A stretch of DNA of 64,000 nucleotides from Kribbella sp. VKM Ac-2568 (GCF_004345365.1 NZ_SLVF01000024.1:1-64000), one strand, 5' to 3'. Shown: positions 50,970 through 59,753, counted from the first letter of the stretch. Numbers and translations are program-made. The notes: generated by a model not told the origin, from the letters alone.

Positions 50970-50985
50970 ATGTTGACGTAAACAC
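50970..50985. promoter_or_regulatory. LacI operator, site 1
   Basis: ATGTTGACGTAAACAC resembles the palindromic A-T-G-T-T-x-ACGT-x-AACA-T pattern with central CG. It lies 36 bases upstream of the lacI-type start, close to its promoter. Confidence 0.6.
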
Positions 50986-51003
50986 GTTAGCGTCCTGGCG
51001 ATC

Positions 51004-51019
51004 ATGTTGACGTTAACAT
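51004..51019. promoter_or_regulatory. LacI operator, site 2
   Basis: ATGTTGACGTTAACAT is a near-perfect palindrome around CG, 34 bp from site 1 start to start. It overlaps an apparent ATG of the permease frame, which argues for the later start at 51037. Confidence 0.7.
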
Positions 51020-51036
51020 CGGAGGTCGACGGGCAG

Positions 51037-51942
51037 ATGGCCGAGTCCGCTGTACTGCGCCCGCGGCGTGGCTGGTTGCACCGCGACACGAAGGGCTGGA
51101 TCTTCGTCGGGCCGTTCCTGGCCGTGTTCGCGCTGACCTTCCTGGCGCCGATCGGGTACGCGATCTACCTCAGCCTGTTCCGCGAGCAGGCCTTCTTCGG
51201 CGGCAACACCTTCGTCGGGCTGGACAACTACGCCGAGGTGGTGCGCGACTCCAAGTTCTGGGAGGCGTTCCTGCGAGTGCTGCTGTTCCTGGTCGTCCAG
51301 GTGCCGGTCATGCTCGTGCTCGCCCTGCTGGCCGCCCTCGCGATCGACAGCGCGCGGCTGCACGCCTCGAGCTTCTTCCGGATCGTGATCTTCCTGCCGT
51401 ACGCCGTCCCGGGGGTCGTCGCCGTCTTGATGTGGGGCTACATCTACGGCAACAACTTCGGGCTGGCGGCCGACCTGAACGACCTGCTCGGGAGCACCGC
51501 GATCCAGCCGCTCAGCAAGTCCTGGATGCTGCCCTCGATCGCGAACATCGTGACCTGGGAGTTCGTGGGCTACAACATGCTCATCTTCTACTCGGCGCTG
51601 CGGACCGTGCCCGAGGAACTCTACGAGGCCGCCGCGATCGACGGCGCGGGAACGGTCCGGACCATCCTGGCGGTCAAGTTGCCCGCCCTGCGCGGCGCGA
51701 TCGTGATCGCCACCATCTTCTCGATCATCGGCAGTTTCCAGCTGTTCAACGAGCCGAACATCCTGCGGACGCTGGCGCCGAACGTGATCACGACGTACTT
51801 CACACCGAACATGTACGCCTACAACCTGTCCTTCGCGGGCCAGCAGTTCAACTACTCCGCCACCGTCGCCATCGTGATGGGCGTCATCACGGCAGTGATC
51901 GCGTACGTCGTCCAGCTGCGTGGCTCGCGGGAGGCGCTGTGA
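51037..51942 (+). CDS. Sugar ABC transporter permease (MalF/UgpA-like)
   Basis: 301 residues from ATG 51037, preceded by CGGAGG; the ATG at 51004 lies inside the operator. Six helices and the EAA loop EELYEAAAIDGAGTVRTILA, which docks on the ATPase. GWIFVGPFLAVFALTFLAPI starts helix 1. Together with the next permease it forms the membrane channel of a carbohydrate importer. No ATPase gene is present here, so a shared MsiK-type ATPase is presumably used, as known in actinomycetes. Confidence 0.92.
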   Translation: MAESAVLRPRRGWLHRDTKGWIFVGPFLAVFALTFLAPIGYAIYLSLFREQAFFGGNTFVGLDNYAEVVRDSKFWEAFLRVLLFLVVQVPVMLVLALLAALAIDSARLHASSFFRIVIFLPYAVPGVVAVLMWGYIYGNNFGLAADLNDLLGSTAIQPLSKSWMLPSIANIVTWEFVGYNMLIFYSALRTVPEELYEAAAIDGAGTVRTILAVKLPALRGAIVIATIFSIIGSFQLFNEPNILRTLAPNVITTYFTPNMYAYNLSFAGQQFNYSATVAIVMGVITAVIAYVVQLRGSREAL

Positions 51943-52805
51943 GTACCACGACGTCGCCGCTGCGGCCCAGGCGGTCACCGCTGCTGACCGGGTTGATGCT
52001 CCTCTACCTGGTCTACACGCTCGTGCCGCTGCTCTGGCTGTTCCTGAGCGCGACCAAGACGCAGGACGATCTCCTGTCGAGCCCCGGGCTGTGGTTCGGG
52101 AAGTCCTTCGCCTTGTTCGGCAACATCAGCGACACGCTGACCTACAACGACGGCATCTTCCTGCGCTGGCTCGGCAACACCCTGCTGTACGTCGTGGTCG
52201 GTGCCGGTGGAGCGACGCTCCTGGCGACCGCCGCGGGGTACGGGCTGGCGAAGTACAGGTTCGCGGGCCGGCGGGCGGTCTTCGCCGTGCTGCTGGGAGC
52301 CGTGGCGGTGCCAGGGACCGCGCTGGCCGTGCCGACGTTCCTGATGTTCTCCAACCTCGGGCTGACGAACACGGTCTGGGCCATCATCATCCCGTCGCTG
52401 GTCAGCCCGTTCGGCCTGTACCTGATGTGGGTCTACGCGACGGACGCCGTACCGCACGACCTGCTCGAGGCGGCCCGGATCGACGGCGCCGGCGAGATCA
52501 GGATCTTCTTCACCGTCGCCCTGCGGTTGCTTGCCCCAGGCATCGTCACGGTGCTGCTGTTCGCGGTGGTGTCCACCTGGAACAACTACTTCCTGCCGCT
52601 GATCATGCTCAGCAAGCCGAATCTCTACCCGCTCACCGTCGGGCTCACCCAGTGGAGCAACCAGGCCACCGGTGTCGGCGCCCGGCCGATCTACAACCTG
52701 GTGATCACGGGGTCGCTGCTGACCATCGTGCCCCTCGTCGTCGCCTTCCTCCTGCTCCAGCGGTTCTGGCAGTCCGGCCTGAGCGCGGGCAGCGTCAAGC
52801 AGTGA
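51939..52805 (+). CDS. Sugar ABC transporter permease (MalG/UgpE-like)
   Basis: 288 residues from GTG 51939, which overlaps the previous stop (GTGA). Six helices, with EAA loop DLLEAARIDGAGEIRIFFTV and the conserved start LMLLYLVYTLVPLLWLFLSA. It pairs with the upstream permease for carbohydrate uptake. Just after its stop, GAACAGTGAAA occurs twice 21 bases apart before the next gene. Confidence 0.92.
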   Translation: MSTTTSPLRPRRSPLLTGLMLLYLVYTLVPLLWLFLSATKTQDDLLSSPGLWFGKSFALFGNISDTLTYNDGIFLRWLGNTLLYVVVGAGGATLLATAAGYGLAKYRFAGRRAVFAVLLGAVAVPGTALAVPTFLMFSNLGLTNTVWAIIIPSLVSPFGLYLMWVYATDAVPHDLLEAARIDGAGEIRIFFTVALRLLAPGIVTVLLFAVVSTWNNYFLPLIMLSKPNLYPLTVGLTQWSNQATGVGARPIYNLVITGSLLTIVPLVVAFLLLQRFWQSGLSAGSVKQ

Positions 52806-52849
52806 GAAGAACAGTGAAAAGCCAGCGTCGAACAGTGAAAGGGAGTCCG

Positions 52850-54268
52850 ATGAGAACTGCAGTCTGGCGAACCATCGTGGCCGCGGTCGTCCTGGTGACC
52901 GGCGCGGCCGCCCTTCCCGCCACCGCGTCACCGGCCCACCCGTCGGGCACGAACGACTTCCGCGGGGTGAACTGGGCGGACCCGCGGGACAACTACGCGT
53001 CGGACGAGGTCGTGCCGTCAGGGCTGAGCACCGACGACGACTACGCGACCACCTACCGCCGCGCCTCGGGCATCGTGCAGGAGTTCCGCCACGAGCTGCG
53101 GGCGAACACGATCCGGATGCCGATCAACCCGTCGAGCGTCGGCACGGACTGGTGGACGTCGTACCGCGGCGCGATCGACGCGGCCACCCGGCAAGGGTTC
53201 AAGGTGATCCTCAGCTACTGGGAGGCCGGCGACGCCAAGGACGGCCGGGTCGACGATCAGGGCGCCTTCGACACCATGTGGAACACCGTGGTCGGTGCCT
53301 ACCGCAACAACCCGCACGTGTACTTCGAGCCGATGAACGAACCGTTCGGCTACTCGCTCGATGAATGGGTGTCCCTGACGTCGTCGTGGTTGGCGCAGCA
53401 CAAGGACGTCCCGCGCGGTCGGGTGGTCATCTCCGGAACGGGCTACAACGACAACGTCACCGGTGTCGGCGCGGCCCGCGCACTGGAGGGCACCCTGCTG
53501 TCGCTGCACTTCTACGGCTTCTGGGACGACGCGACGACCGAGCAGGAGTGGCTGGCGAACCTCCGGCCGCGGATCGGTTCGTACGGCTGGCGCACGATCA
53601 TCGACGAAGCCGGCGCGCCGATGACCACCGGGCTGAACTATGGCAACCACGAGGGCAACGTCTACACGTCGTACTTCGGAGCTCTCACCCAGGTGGCCCG
53701 GGAGCAGGGCATGGGTGTCGTCTACTGGCCTGGCCTGCGCACCGGCGACGCGTACTCCATGACGACGCTGGTCGGCGACGGGGATCTCGAGGTCAACAGC
53801 TCGTCCGGTCTGGCCCAGCTGCAGTGGGGTTGGGGCCTGCTCAAGAAGGAGCCGGTGAACGACCTGCCGCCGGCTCCGCCAGGAGAGGTACTGCGAGGAG
53901 CGGCGAGCAACCGCTGCGTCGACGTACCGGGGTTCTCCACCACCAACGGCACGGCTCTGGATCTCTGGGACTGCAACGGCGGCGGCAACCAGTCCTGGAA
54001 CTGGACGGCCGACAAGCAACTCACCGTCTACAGCAACAAGTGCATGACCATCGGCGGCGACGGCGTCAGCGCCGGTAGCCCGGTGATCATCACCGACTGC
54101 ACCGGCGCACCCAACCAGGCCTGGGAACTCAACGAGGACCAGTCCGTCAGCAGCGTCGGCCATCCCGATCTCTGCCTCGACGCCGCGGGGGCCGGCACGG
54201 GCAACGGAACGGCCGTCGACGTCTGGCTCTGCAACGGCCAGGCGAACCAGCAGTGGCTGCGCTCGTGA
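52850..54268 (+). CDS. Secreted GH5-type glycosidase with ricin-type (CBM13) domain
   Basis: 472 residues from ATG 52850, with AAAGGGAG upstream. Signal peptide ends near ALPATASPA. The catalytic barrel runs to about residue 345: FRGVNWADP, IRMPINPSSVG, acid/base Glu in YFEPMNEPFG, and nucleophile Glu in IIDEAGAPMTTGLNYG. The C-terminal ~125 residues contain three Q-x-W ricin repeats (GGNQSWNW, APNQAWEL, QANQQWL). It would cut an extracellular beta-glycan, perhaps galactose- or glucose-containing, and bind it through the lectin domain. Confidence 0.85.
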   Translation: MRTAVWRTIVAAVVLVTGAAALPATASPAHPSGTNDFRGVNWADPRDNYASDEVVPSGLSTDDDYATTYRRASGIVQEFRHELRANTIRMPINPSSVGTDWWTSYRGAIDAATRQGFKVILSYWEAGDAKDGRVDDQGAFDTMWNTVVGAYRNNPHVYFEPMNEPFGYSLDEWVSLTSSWLAQHKDVPRGRVVISGTGYNDNVTGVGAARALEGTLLSLHFYGFWDDATTEQEWLANLRPRIGSYGWRTIIDEAGAPMTTGLNYGNHEGNVYTSYFGALTQVAREQGMGVVYWPGLRTGDAYSMTTLVGDGDLEVNSSSGLAQLQWGWGLLKKEPVNDLPPAPPGEVLRGAASNRCVDVPGFSTTNGTALDLWDCNGGGNQSWNWTADKQLTVYSNKCMTIGGDGVSAGSPVIITDCTGAPNQAWELNEDQSVSSVGHPDLCLDAAGAGTGNGTAVDVWLCNGQANQQWLRS

Positions 54269-54297
54269 AGACATTCGTAACAGCGAAAGGAACACCC

Positions 54298-55650
54298 ATG
54301 AAGACCACCCATCGGCGCGGCCTCAGGCGACTCGTCGTCGCCACGGCTGCCGTCACGGCCGCGTCGCTTCTGCTCGCCGCGTGCGGAGGCTCCGACGATT
54401 CCGGCGGCGGCGACCAGCCGCAGGCCTCGCCGGACGCCGTGAACGCCGCTCTGGAGAAGGGCGGAACGATCACCTACTGGAGCTGGACCCCGTCCGCCGA
54501 GGCCCAGGTGAAGGCGTTCGAGAAGGAGTACCCGAACGTCAAGGTGAACTACGTAAACGCCGGCACCGGCAACGACCAGTACACCAAGCTGCAGAACGTC
54601 ATCAAGGCAGGCTCCGGGGCGCCGGACGTCGCGCAGATCGAGTACCAGGCGCTGCCGCAGTTCGCGTTGCCCGGCTCGCTCGTGGACCTCCGTCAGTACG
54701 GCTTCGACACCTTCGCCTCCGCCTACACGCCGTCGACCTGGACCGCCGTACACGCCGGCGACGGTCTCTTCGGCCTGCCGCAGGACTCCGGCCCGATGGC
54801 GCTGTTCTACAACAAGGAAGTCTTCGACAAGTACGGCATCGCGATCCCCAAGACGTGGGACGAGTACGTCGCCGCGGCGAAGAAGCTGCACGCCGCCGAC
54901 CCGAAGAAGTTCATCACCAACGACACCGGCGACGCGGGCTTCGCCACCAGCATGATCTGGCAGGCGGGCGGCAAGCCGTTCAGCACCAACGGCAAGGCAG
55001 TCACCATCAACCTCGCCGACGCCGGCACCCAGAAGTGGACCGGGGTCTGGAACCAGCTCGTGACCGGCGGCCTGGTGGCAAGCATCCCGGGTTGGTCGGA
55101 CGAGTGGTTCAAGGCACTCGGCGACGGCACGATCGCGACGCTCGCCATCGGCGCCTGGATGCCCGGCGTGCTCGAGTCGTCGGTCAAGGGCGGCACCGGG
55201 AAGTGGCGGGTCGCACCGCTGCCGACGTACGACGGGCAGCCGGCCACCGCGGAGAACGGCGGCAGCACCCAGTCCGTCCTCAAGCAGAGCGCCAACCCGG
55301 CGCTGGCGGCCGGATTCGTCCGCTGGCTGAACCACGACGGCGGCGTGAAGCCGTTCCTGGAGAGCGGCGGCTTCCCGTCGACCACCGCGGACCTCAAGGA
55401 CCCGGCGTTCGTCGACAAGAAGAGCCCGTACTTCGGCGGTCAGCAGATCAACCAGGTGCTCACCGGCGCAGCCGGTTCGGTGGTCAAGGACTGGAGCTAC
55501 CTGCCCTTCCAGCTCTACGCCAACAGCATCTTCGGTGACACCGTCGGCAAGGCCTACCAGTCCAAGTCCGACCTGAATCCCGGGCTCAAGGCGTGGCAGG
55601 ACGCGCTGGTGAGCTACGGGAACCAGCAGGGCTTCCAGACCAACGGCTGA
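54298..55650 (+). CDS. Sugar-binding lipoprotein of ABC transporter
   Basis: 450 residues. Signal peptide with lipobox LLLAAC, then a type-1 extracellular solute-binding fold: GGTITYWSWTPSAEAQVKAF, PDVAQIEYQALPQFA, PQDSGPMALFYNKEVFDKYG, GFVRWLNHDGG. It captures the oligosaccharide for the two permeases. GAAAGG precedes ATG 54298. It follows the GH5 gene by 29 bases, which is an unusual order (permeases, glycosidase, then binding protein). Confidence 0.9.
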   Translation: MKTTHRRGLRRLVVATAAVTAASLLLAACGGSDDSGGGDQPQASPDAVNAALEKGGTITYWSWTPSAEAQVKAFEKEYPNVKVNYVNAGTGNDQYTKLQNVIKAGSGAPDVAQIEYQALPQFALPGSLVDLRQYGFDTFASAYTPSTWTAVHAGDGLFGLPQDSGPMALFYNKEVFDKYGIAIPKTWDEYVAAAKKLHAADPKKFITNDTGDAGFATSMIWQAGGKPFSTNGKAVTINLADAGTQKWTGVWNQLVTGGLVASIPGWSDEWFKALGDGTIATLAIGAWMPGVLESSVKGGTGKWRVAPLPTYDGQPATAENGGSTQSVLKQSANPALAAGFVRWLNHDGGVKPFLESGGFPSTTADLKDPAFVDKKSPYFGGQQINQVLTGAAGSVVKDWSYLPFQLYANSIFGDTVGKAYQSKSDLNPGLKAWQDALVSYGNQQGFQTNG

Positions 55651-55695
55651 CGCCGCCTACCCGGCGGAAATCCACAGTTCGGCAGAGAGAGACGC

Positions 55696-57438
55696 ATGTC
55701 TGACTTCACGATCGGTGAGTCCGAGTTCCTGCTCGACGGCGAGCCCTTCCGGATCCTGTCCGGTGCGCTGCACTACTTCCGGGTGCACCCGGAGTCCTGG
55801 GCGGACCGGATCGAGAAGGCCCGCCTGATGGGGCTCAACACCATCGAGACCTACGTGCCCTGGAACGCCCACAGCCCGCAGCGTGGCGTGTTCGACACCG
55901 AAGGGATGCTCGATCTCGGGCGGTTCCTCCGGCAGGTCGCCGAGGCCGGCATGTATGCCATCGTCCGGCCGGGTCCCTACATCTGCGGGGAGTGGGACAA
56001 CGGCGGCCTGCCCGCCTGGCTCTTCCGGGAGCCAGGCGTCGGCATCCGCCGGTACGAGCGGCGCTACCTGGCAGCGGTCGAGGAGTACCTCCAGCAGGTA
56101 CTCCGGATCGTGCGGCCGCTCCAGGTGGACCAGGGCGGGCCGGTCCTGCTCGTCCAGGTCGAGAACGAGTACGGCGCGTTCGGCGACGACCCGACCTACT
56201 TGAAGGCGCTGGTCGAGGTCACTCGCGGTGCGGGCATCACCGTGCCACTGGTCACCGTCGATCAACCGGTGCCGGACATGCTCGAAGCAGGTGGCCTGGA
56301 CGGCGTACTGCGGACCGGTTCGTTCGGGTCGCGGAGTGGCGAGCGGCTCCGCACGCTGCGGGACCACCAGCCGACCGGCCCGCTGATGTGCATGGAGTTC
56401 TGGGACGGGTGGTTCGATCACTGGGGCGGGCGGCACCACACGACCGGGGTCGAGGAGACCGCCGCGGAGCTCGACACCCTGCTGGCCTCGGGGGCGTCGG
56501 TGAACATCTACATGTTCCACGGCGGCACGAACTTCGGGCTCACCAGCGGGGCGAACGACAAGGGCGTCTACCGGCCGACGGTCACCTCCTACGACTACGA
56601 CGCCCCGCTCGACGAGGCCGGCAACCCGACTCCGAAGTACCACGCTTTCCGGGAGGTGATCTCCCGGTACTCGCCGGTGCCGGCCGCTGTTCCGAGTCCG
56701 GCCGCACCGGCGCCGGAGTACTGCGTGACGCTCGGCGAGCCGGTCCGGCTGCTGGCGAATCCGGGACCGTGGGGTGGCTGGAGCGACCACGAATCCTTGC
56801 CGTCGCTGGATGACCTCGGAGCCCGGCTGGCTCTCTTCCGCACGGACCTCGATGTCGAAGGTCCAGCCGTGCTCAGCGTCGGGGAGGTGCGGGACCGGGC
56901 ACTCGTGTTCCTCGACGGTGACCCGGTGGGTGTCCTCGACCGGGAGCATCATGATCGGGCGATCATGCTGCCGCGTGGACGTGGTCGGCTCGAGATCGTC
57001 GTCGAGGACCAGGGTCGGGTCAACTACGGACCCCGGATCGGTGAGTCCAAAGGCCTGGTTGGGCCGGTTCGCCTCGGCACGCAGCCGCTGACGGACTGGT
57101 CGGCCTGTGTGATCGACCTGGATCTCGTCCCGGGGCTGTGGGACTCCGTCAGCGCGGACGACCCGGGTCCTGGACCCACGGCCTGGCGCTCCACCTTCAC
57201 AGCGGACCAGTCCGCGGACCACTTCCTGCGAACCGATGCCTGGGGCAAGGGCCTTGCCTGGGTCAACGGTTTCTGCCTGGGCCGCTACTGGCGCCGAGGC
57301 CCCCAGGAAACCCTCTTCGTTCCAGGCCCGGTCGTCCGAGCCGGCCACAACGAACTCGTCGTCCTGGAACTGGACACCCTGACCGACCCCGCCGCGTGCT
57401 TCGTGAGCGGCCCTGCGCTGGGACCACTCGAGCTCTGA
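55696..57438 (+). CDS. GH35 beta-galactosidase
   Basis: 580 residues without a signal peptide, so cytoplasmic. GH35 signatures: RILSGALHYFRVHPESWADR, PGPYICGEWDNGGLPAWL, acid/base Glu in QVENEYGAFG, nucleophile Glu in CMEFWDGWFDHWGGRHH, and FHGGTNFGLTSGAN. C-terminal jelly-roll domains carry GLAWVNGFCLGRYW. It removes terminal beta-galactose from imported oligosaccharides, the last step of the cassette. GAGAGAGA lies before ATG 55696. Confidence 0.92.
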   Translation: MSDFTIGESEFLLDGEPFRILSGALHYFRVHPESWADRIEKARLMGLNTIETYVPWNAHSPQRGVFDTEGMLDLGRFLRQVAEAGMYAIVRPGPYICGEWDNGGLPAWLFREPGVGIRRYERRYLAAVEEYLQQVLRIVRPLQVDQGGPVLLVQVENEYGAFGDDPTYLKALVEVTRGAGITVPLVTVDQPVPDMLEAGGLDGVLRTGSFGSRSGERLRTLRDHQPTGPLMCMEFWDGWFDHWGGRHHTTGVEETAAELDTLLASGASVNIYMFHGGTNFGLTSGANDKGVYRPTVTSYDYDAPLDEAGNPTPKYHAFREVISRYSPVPAAVPSPAAPAPEYCVTLGEPVRLLANPGPWGGWSDHESLPSLDDLGARLALFRTDLDVEGPAVLSVGEVRDRALVFLDGDPVGVLDREHHDRAIMLPRGRGRLEIVVEDQGRVNYGPRIGESKGLVGPVRLGTQPLTDWSACVIDLDLVPGLWDSVSADDPGPGPTAWRSTFTADQSADHFLRTDAWGKGLAWVNGFCLGRYWRRGPQETLFVPGPVVRAGHNELVVLELDTLTDPAACFVSGPALGPLEL

Positions 57439-57457
57439 GGGTTGTAGTTGGAACAGA

Positions 57458-57502
57458 TGGGTCCGGAGGGGGCCTGGCAGGGCACGCGCGGCTCCGGACC
57501 CA
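57458..57502. terminator. Bidirectional terminator hairpin
   Basis: TGGGTCCGGAG (57458-57468) pairs perfectly with CTCCGGACCCA (57492-57502) around a 23-base loop. It lies between the converging GH35 and ketopantoate-reductase-like genes. Confidence 0.65.
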
Positions 57503-57508
57503 CCTGGC

Positions 57509-58570
57509 TCAGGCCCGAGGGGACGAGGCGGCCGGGGCCACGGCGGCGGGGGCCGCTGTGGACGGGGCCGGGGCGGCCGTTGGGGCGTGGGCTATGGGGG
57601 CTAGACCGACCTTGGTGGAGAGGAGGTCGGCTACTGCGTGGACGGCTCGGAGGGTGGGGGCCTTGGTGTCGGTGAGGTCGGCGAGCTCGACGACCGCGGC
57701 GAGGATGACGTCCAGTTCGAGGGGTTTGTCCTTCTCCAGGTCCTGGAGCATCGAGGTCTTGTGCTCGCCGACCCGTTCGGCGCCGTCGATGCGTTTGTCG
57801 ACGGAGATGTCCGGGTGGCTGCCGACCGCGGCGGCGATCTCGAGGGTCTCCTCCATCATCAGCCGGATCATCGCGCGGGTGCCCGAGTGCTGGGCGATCT
57901 CCACCATCGTGGCCCTGGCGAGGGCGCTGATCGGGTTGAAGGCCGCGTTGCCCAGCAGCTTGATCCAGATGTCGTTGCGGACGTCCTCCTCGACCGGGCA
58001 CTTCAGGCCGCCGGCGATCATCGCCTCGCTGAACTCCAGGCACCGGTCGGACCGGCCACCACCAGGTTCACCGATCGAGAACCGGGTGCCTTCGAGGTGC
58101 CGGACCAACCCCGGCCCCTCCAGTTCGGTCGAGCAGTAGACGACGCAGCCGATCGCGCGATCGAGCGGCAGGACCCGGGTCACCTCACCACCCGGGTCCA
58201 CCGACTCGATCCGCCGGCCTTCGTACGGACCGGACAGCCCGTGGAAGTACCACCACGGGATGCCGTTCTGGGCGGCCACCACGGCCGTCTTGTCGTGCAG
58301 CAGCGGCTCGATCAACGGGCCGCAGGACGCGTACGAGTTCGCCTTCAGGCCGAGGAAGACGAAGTCCACCGGGCCGATCTCCGCCGGGTCGTCGGTGGCG
58401 GGCGTCTTCGCCAGCCAGTCGCCGCGCGGGCTGAGCACCTGTACGCCGTTCTTCCGGATCGCTTCCAGATGGGGGCCTCTGGCAACCAGGTGCACCTCGG
58501 TACCGCCCCGGTGCAGCGCCGCGCCGACATAGGCGCCGATCGCACCCGCGCCAAGAACCGCAACTCTCAT
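57509..58570 (-). CDS. Ketopantoate reductase-like (2-dehydropantoate 2-reductase family)
   Basis: 353 residues with GGAGGTATCG before ATG 58570. NADP fold MRVAVLGAGAIGAYVGAALH, VDFVFLGLKANSYASC, catalytic Lys in DIWIKLLGNAAFNPISALAR and acidic SMLQDLEKDKPLELDVILAA. The family reduces 2-keto acids with branched or hydroxymethyl side chains. A 30-residue Ala/Pro-rich tail (PTAAPAPSTAAPAAVAPAAS) is unusual. Its start lies 13 bases after the gcl remnant, so it belongs to the hyi-gcl unit and may act on a glyoxylate-derived keto acid instead of ketopantoate. Confidence 0.8.
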   Translation of the reverse strand: MRVAVLGAGAIGAYVGAALHRGGTEVHLVARGPHLEAIRKNGVQVLSPRGDWLAKTPATDDPAEIGPVDFVFLGLKANSYASCGPLIEPLLHDKTAVVAAQNGIPWWYFHGLSGPYEGRRIESVDPGGEVTRVLPLDRAIGCVVYCSTELEGPGLVRHLEGTRFSIGEPGGGRSDRCLEFSEAMIAGGLKCPVEEDVRNDIWIKLLGNAAFNPISALARATMVEIAQHSGTRAMIRLMMEETLEIAAAVGSHPDISVDKRIDGAERVGEHKTSMLQDLEKDKPLELDVILAAVVELADLTDTKAPTLRAVHAVADLLSTKVGLAPIAHAPTAAPAPSTAAPAAVAPAASSPRA

Positions 58571-58582
58571 CGTCGATACCTC

Positions 58583-58909
58583 CTAGTCCCTGAGTCCGGA
58601 AACGGTCGGAGCGGGGAGGATCGGGATGGAGTCGGCCGACGCGGAGTACAGGCCGGTGATCATGTCGGTGCCGACCGGACCCGACGTACCGACGCAGACA
58701 CCGATGTTGCCCGCCTTGGCGCGGGTGTAGCCCTCGGCCATGTGCGAGGCGCCCTCGACGTGCCGGGCGAGCACGTGCTTGAGCTCATCCTGCGCCCGCA
58801 CGGCGTTGTAGAACGGGTTGATGGCCGCACCGGGGAGGTCGAACAGATTGGTGATGCCTTCGCGACGGAGGATCTCCACCGCCGCGCGGGCGGCAGTCAT
58901 TCGTGGCAT
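58583..58909 (-). pseudogene. gcl: Glyoxylate carboligase remnant (N-terminus joined to C-terminus)
   Basis: ATG 58909 follows AAGGAG and encodes 108 residues. REGITNLFDLPGAAINPFYN, LARHVEGASHMAEGYTRAKA, GNIGVCVGTSGPVGTDMITG and SADSIPIL match glyoxylate carboligase almost residue by residue. Where the family continues C-I-T-G-Q-A-P, this frame jumps to PAPTVSGLRD and stop, resembling the family's extreme C-terminus (A-P-T-x-x-x-L-D). About 480 codons, including the ThDP site, are missing, in frame. The protein cannot condense glyoxylate to tartronate semialdehyde. Confidence 0.8.
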
Positions 58910-58940
58910 GCCAGCTCCTTCTCAGTCCGTGCGCTCCAGG

Positions 58941-59753
58941 TCAGTTGCGATGCAGCCAGGCGAAGCTCCCGGCACTCGGGCCGCTCGGCTTGTACTCCAG
59001 CCCGACCCAGCCGTCGTAGCCGGCCGCCCGCAACTCACCGAGGTACTGATCGATCGGGATCTCGCCGGTACCGGGCTCGTTGCGGCCCGGCGCGTCGGCG
59101 ACCTGCACGTGCGCGATGCGCTCGGCGTACGTCGTGATCGCCTTGCTGACGTCATCGCCGTTGACGGTCAGGTGGTAGAGGTCCGCGAGCAGCCCGAGGC
59201 TGGTGACACCGGACTCGCGTTCCACCCGGGTGATCACGTCCACCGCGTCGGCAGCCGTCCGCAAGGGATAGCGGTCGGCCCCGCTGACCGGTTCGACGAG
59301 GACCGTCGCGCCGAAGGAGCCGGCCGCGGTGGCGGCCAGCGCGAGGTTCTCGGCGGCGAGCTCGTCCTGCTCGGCCGGGGCGACACCCTCGACGCGGTTG
59401 CCGTACAACGCGTTGAAGGCGCGGCATTCCAGCCGCTCGCCGATCCCCAGCGTCACCGCGATGTTGTCGCGGAACTCCAGCGATCGTTGCGGCCACGACA
59501 CCAGGCCGCGGTCCCCGCCGGGCAGGTCGCCGGCGGCGAAGTTCAGTCCGACCAACTGGACGCCGGCGTCGCGGATCGCGCGTTCGAACGCGTCGACCTC
59601 GGCGTCGCCGGGCAGTCCGCTGTCGAACGGCCACCAGAACTCCACCGCGTCGAATCCGGCGGAACGGGCGGCCTCGGGTCTTTCCAGTAGCGGTAGCTCG
59701 GTGAAGAGGATCGAGCAGTTGACGGCATAACGAAGCCTGGGCGCACTCTCCAT
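58941..59753 (-). CDS. hyi: Hydroxypyruvate isomerase
   Basis: 270 residues from ATG 59753 with GGAAGGTGGG upstream. TIM-barrel signature of the Hyi/xylose-isomerase-like family: YAVNCSILFTELPLLERPEA, FDAVEFWWPFDSG, GLNFAAGDLPGGDRGL, NALYGNRVEG, LVEPVSGADRYPLRTAADAV, LLADLYHLTVNGDD and VQVADAPGRNEPGTGEIPID with metal-ligand Glu/Asp/His residues. It interconverts hydroxypyruvate and tartronate semialdehyde next to glyoxylate carboligase, whose gene 32 bases downstream is broken. A GTATACGGGATAC motif lies just upstream. Confidence 0.9.
   Translation of the reverse strand: MESAPRLRYAVNCSILFTELPLLERPEAARSAGFDAVEFWWPFDSGLPGDAEVDAFERAIRDAGVQLVGLNFAAGDLPGGDRGLVSWPQRSLEFRDNIAVTLGIGERLECRAFNALYGNRVEGVAPAEQDELAAENLALAATAAGSFGATVLVEPVSGADRYPLRTAADAVDVITRVERESGVTSLGLLADLYHLTVNGDDVSKAITTYAERIAHVQVADAPGRNEPGTGEIPIDQYLGELRAAGYDGWVGLEYKPSGPSAGSFAWLHRN

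Noticed and set aside
51004..51036. ATG 51004 as start of the first ABC permease
   Set aside because: This ATG lies within the LacI-type operator and lacks a ribosome binding site; ATG 51037 has CGGAGG in front.
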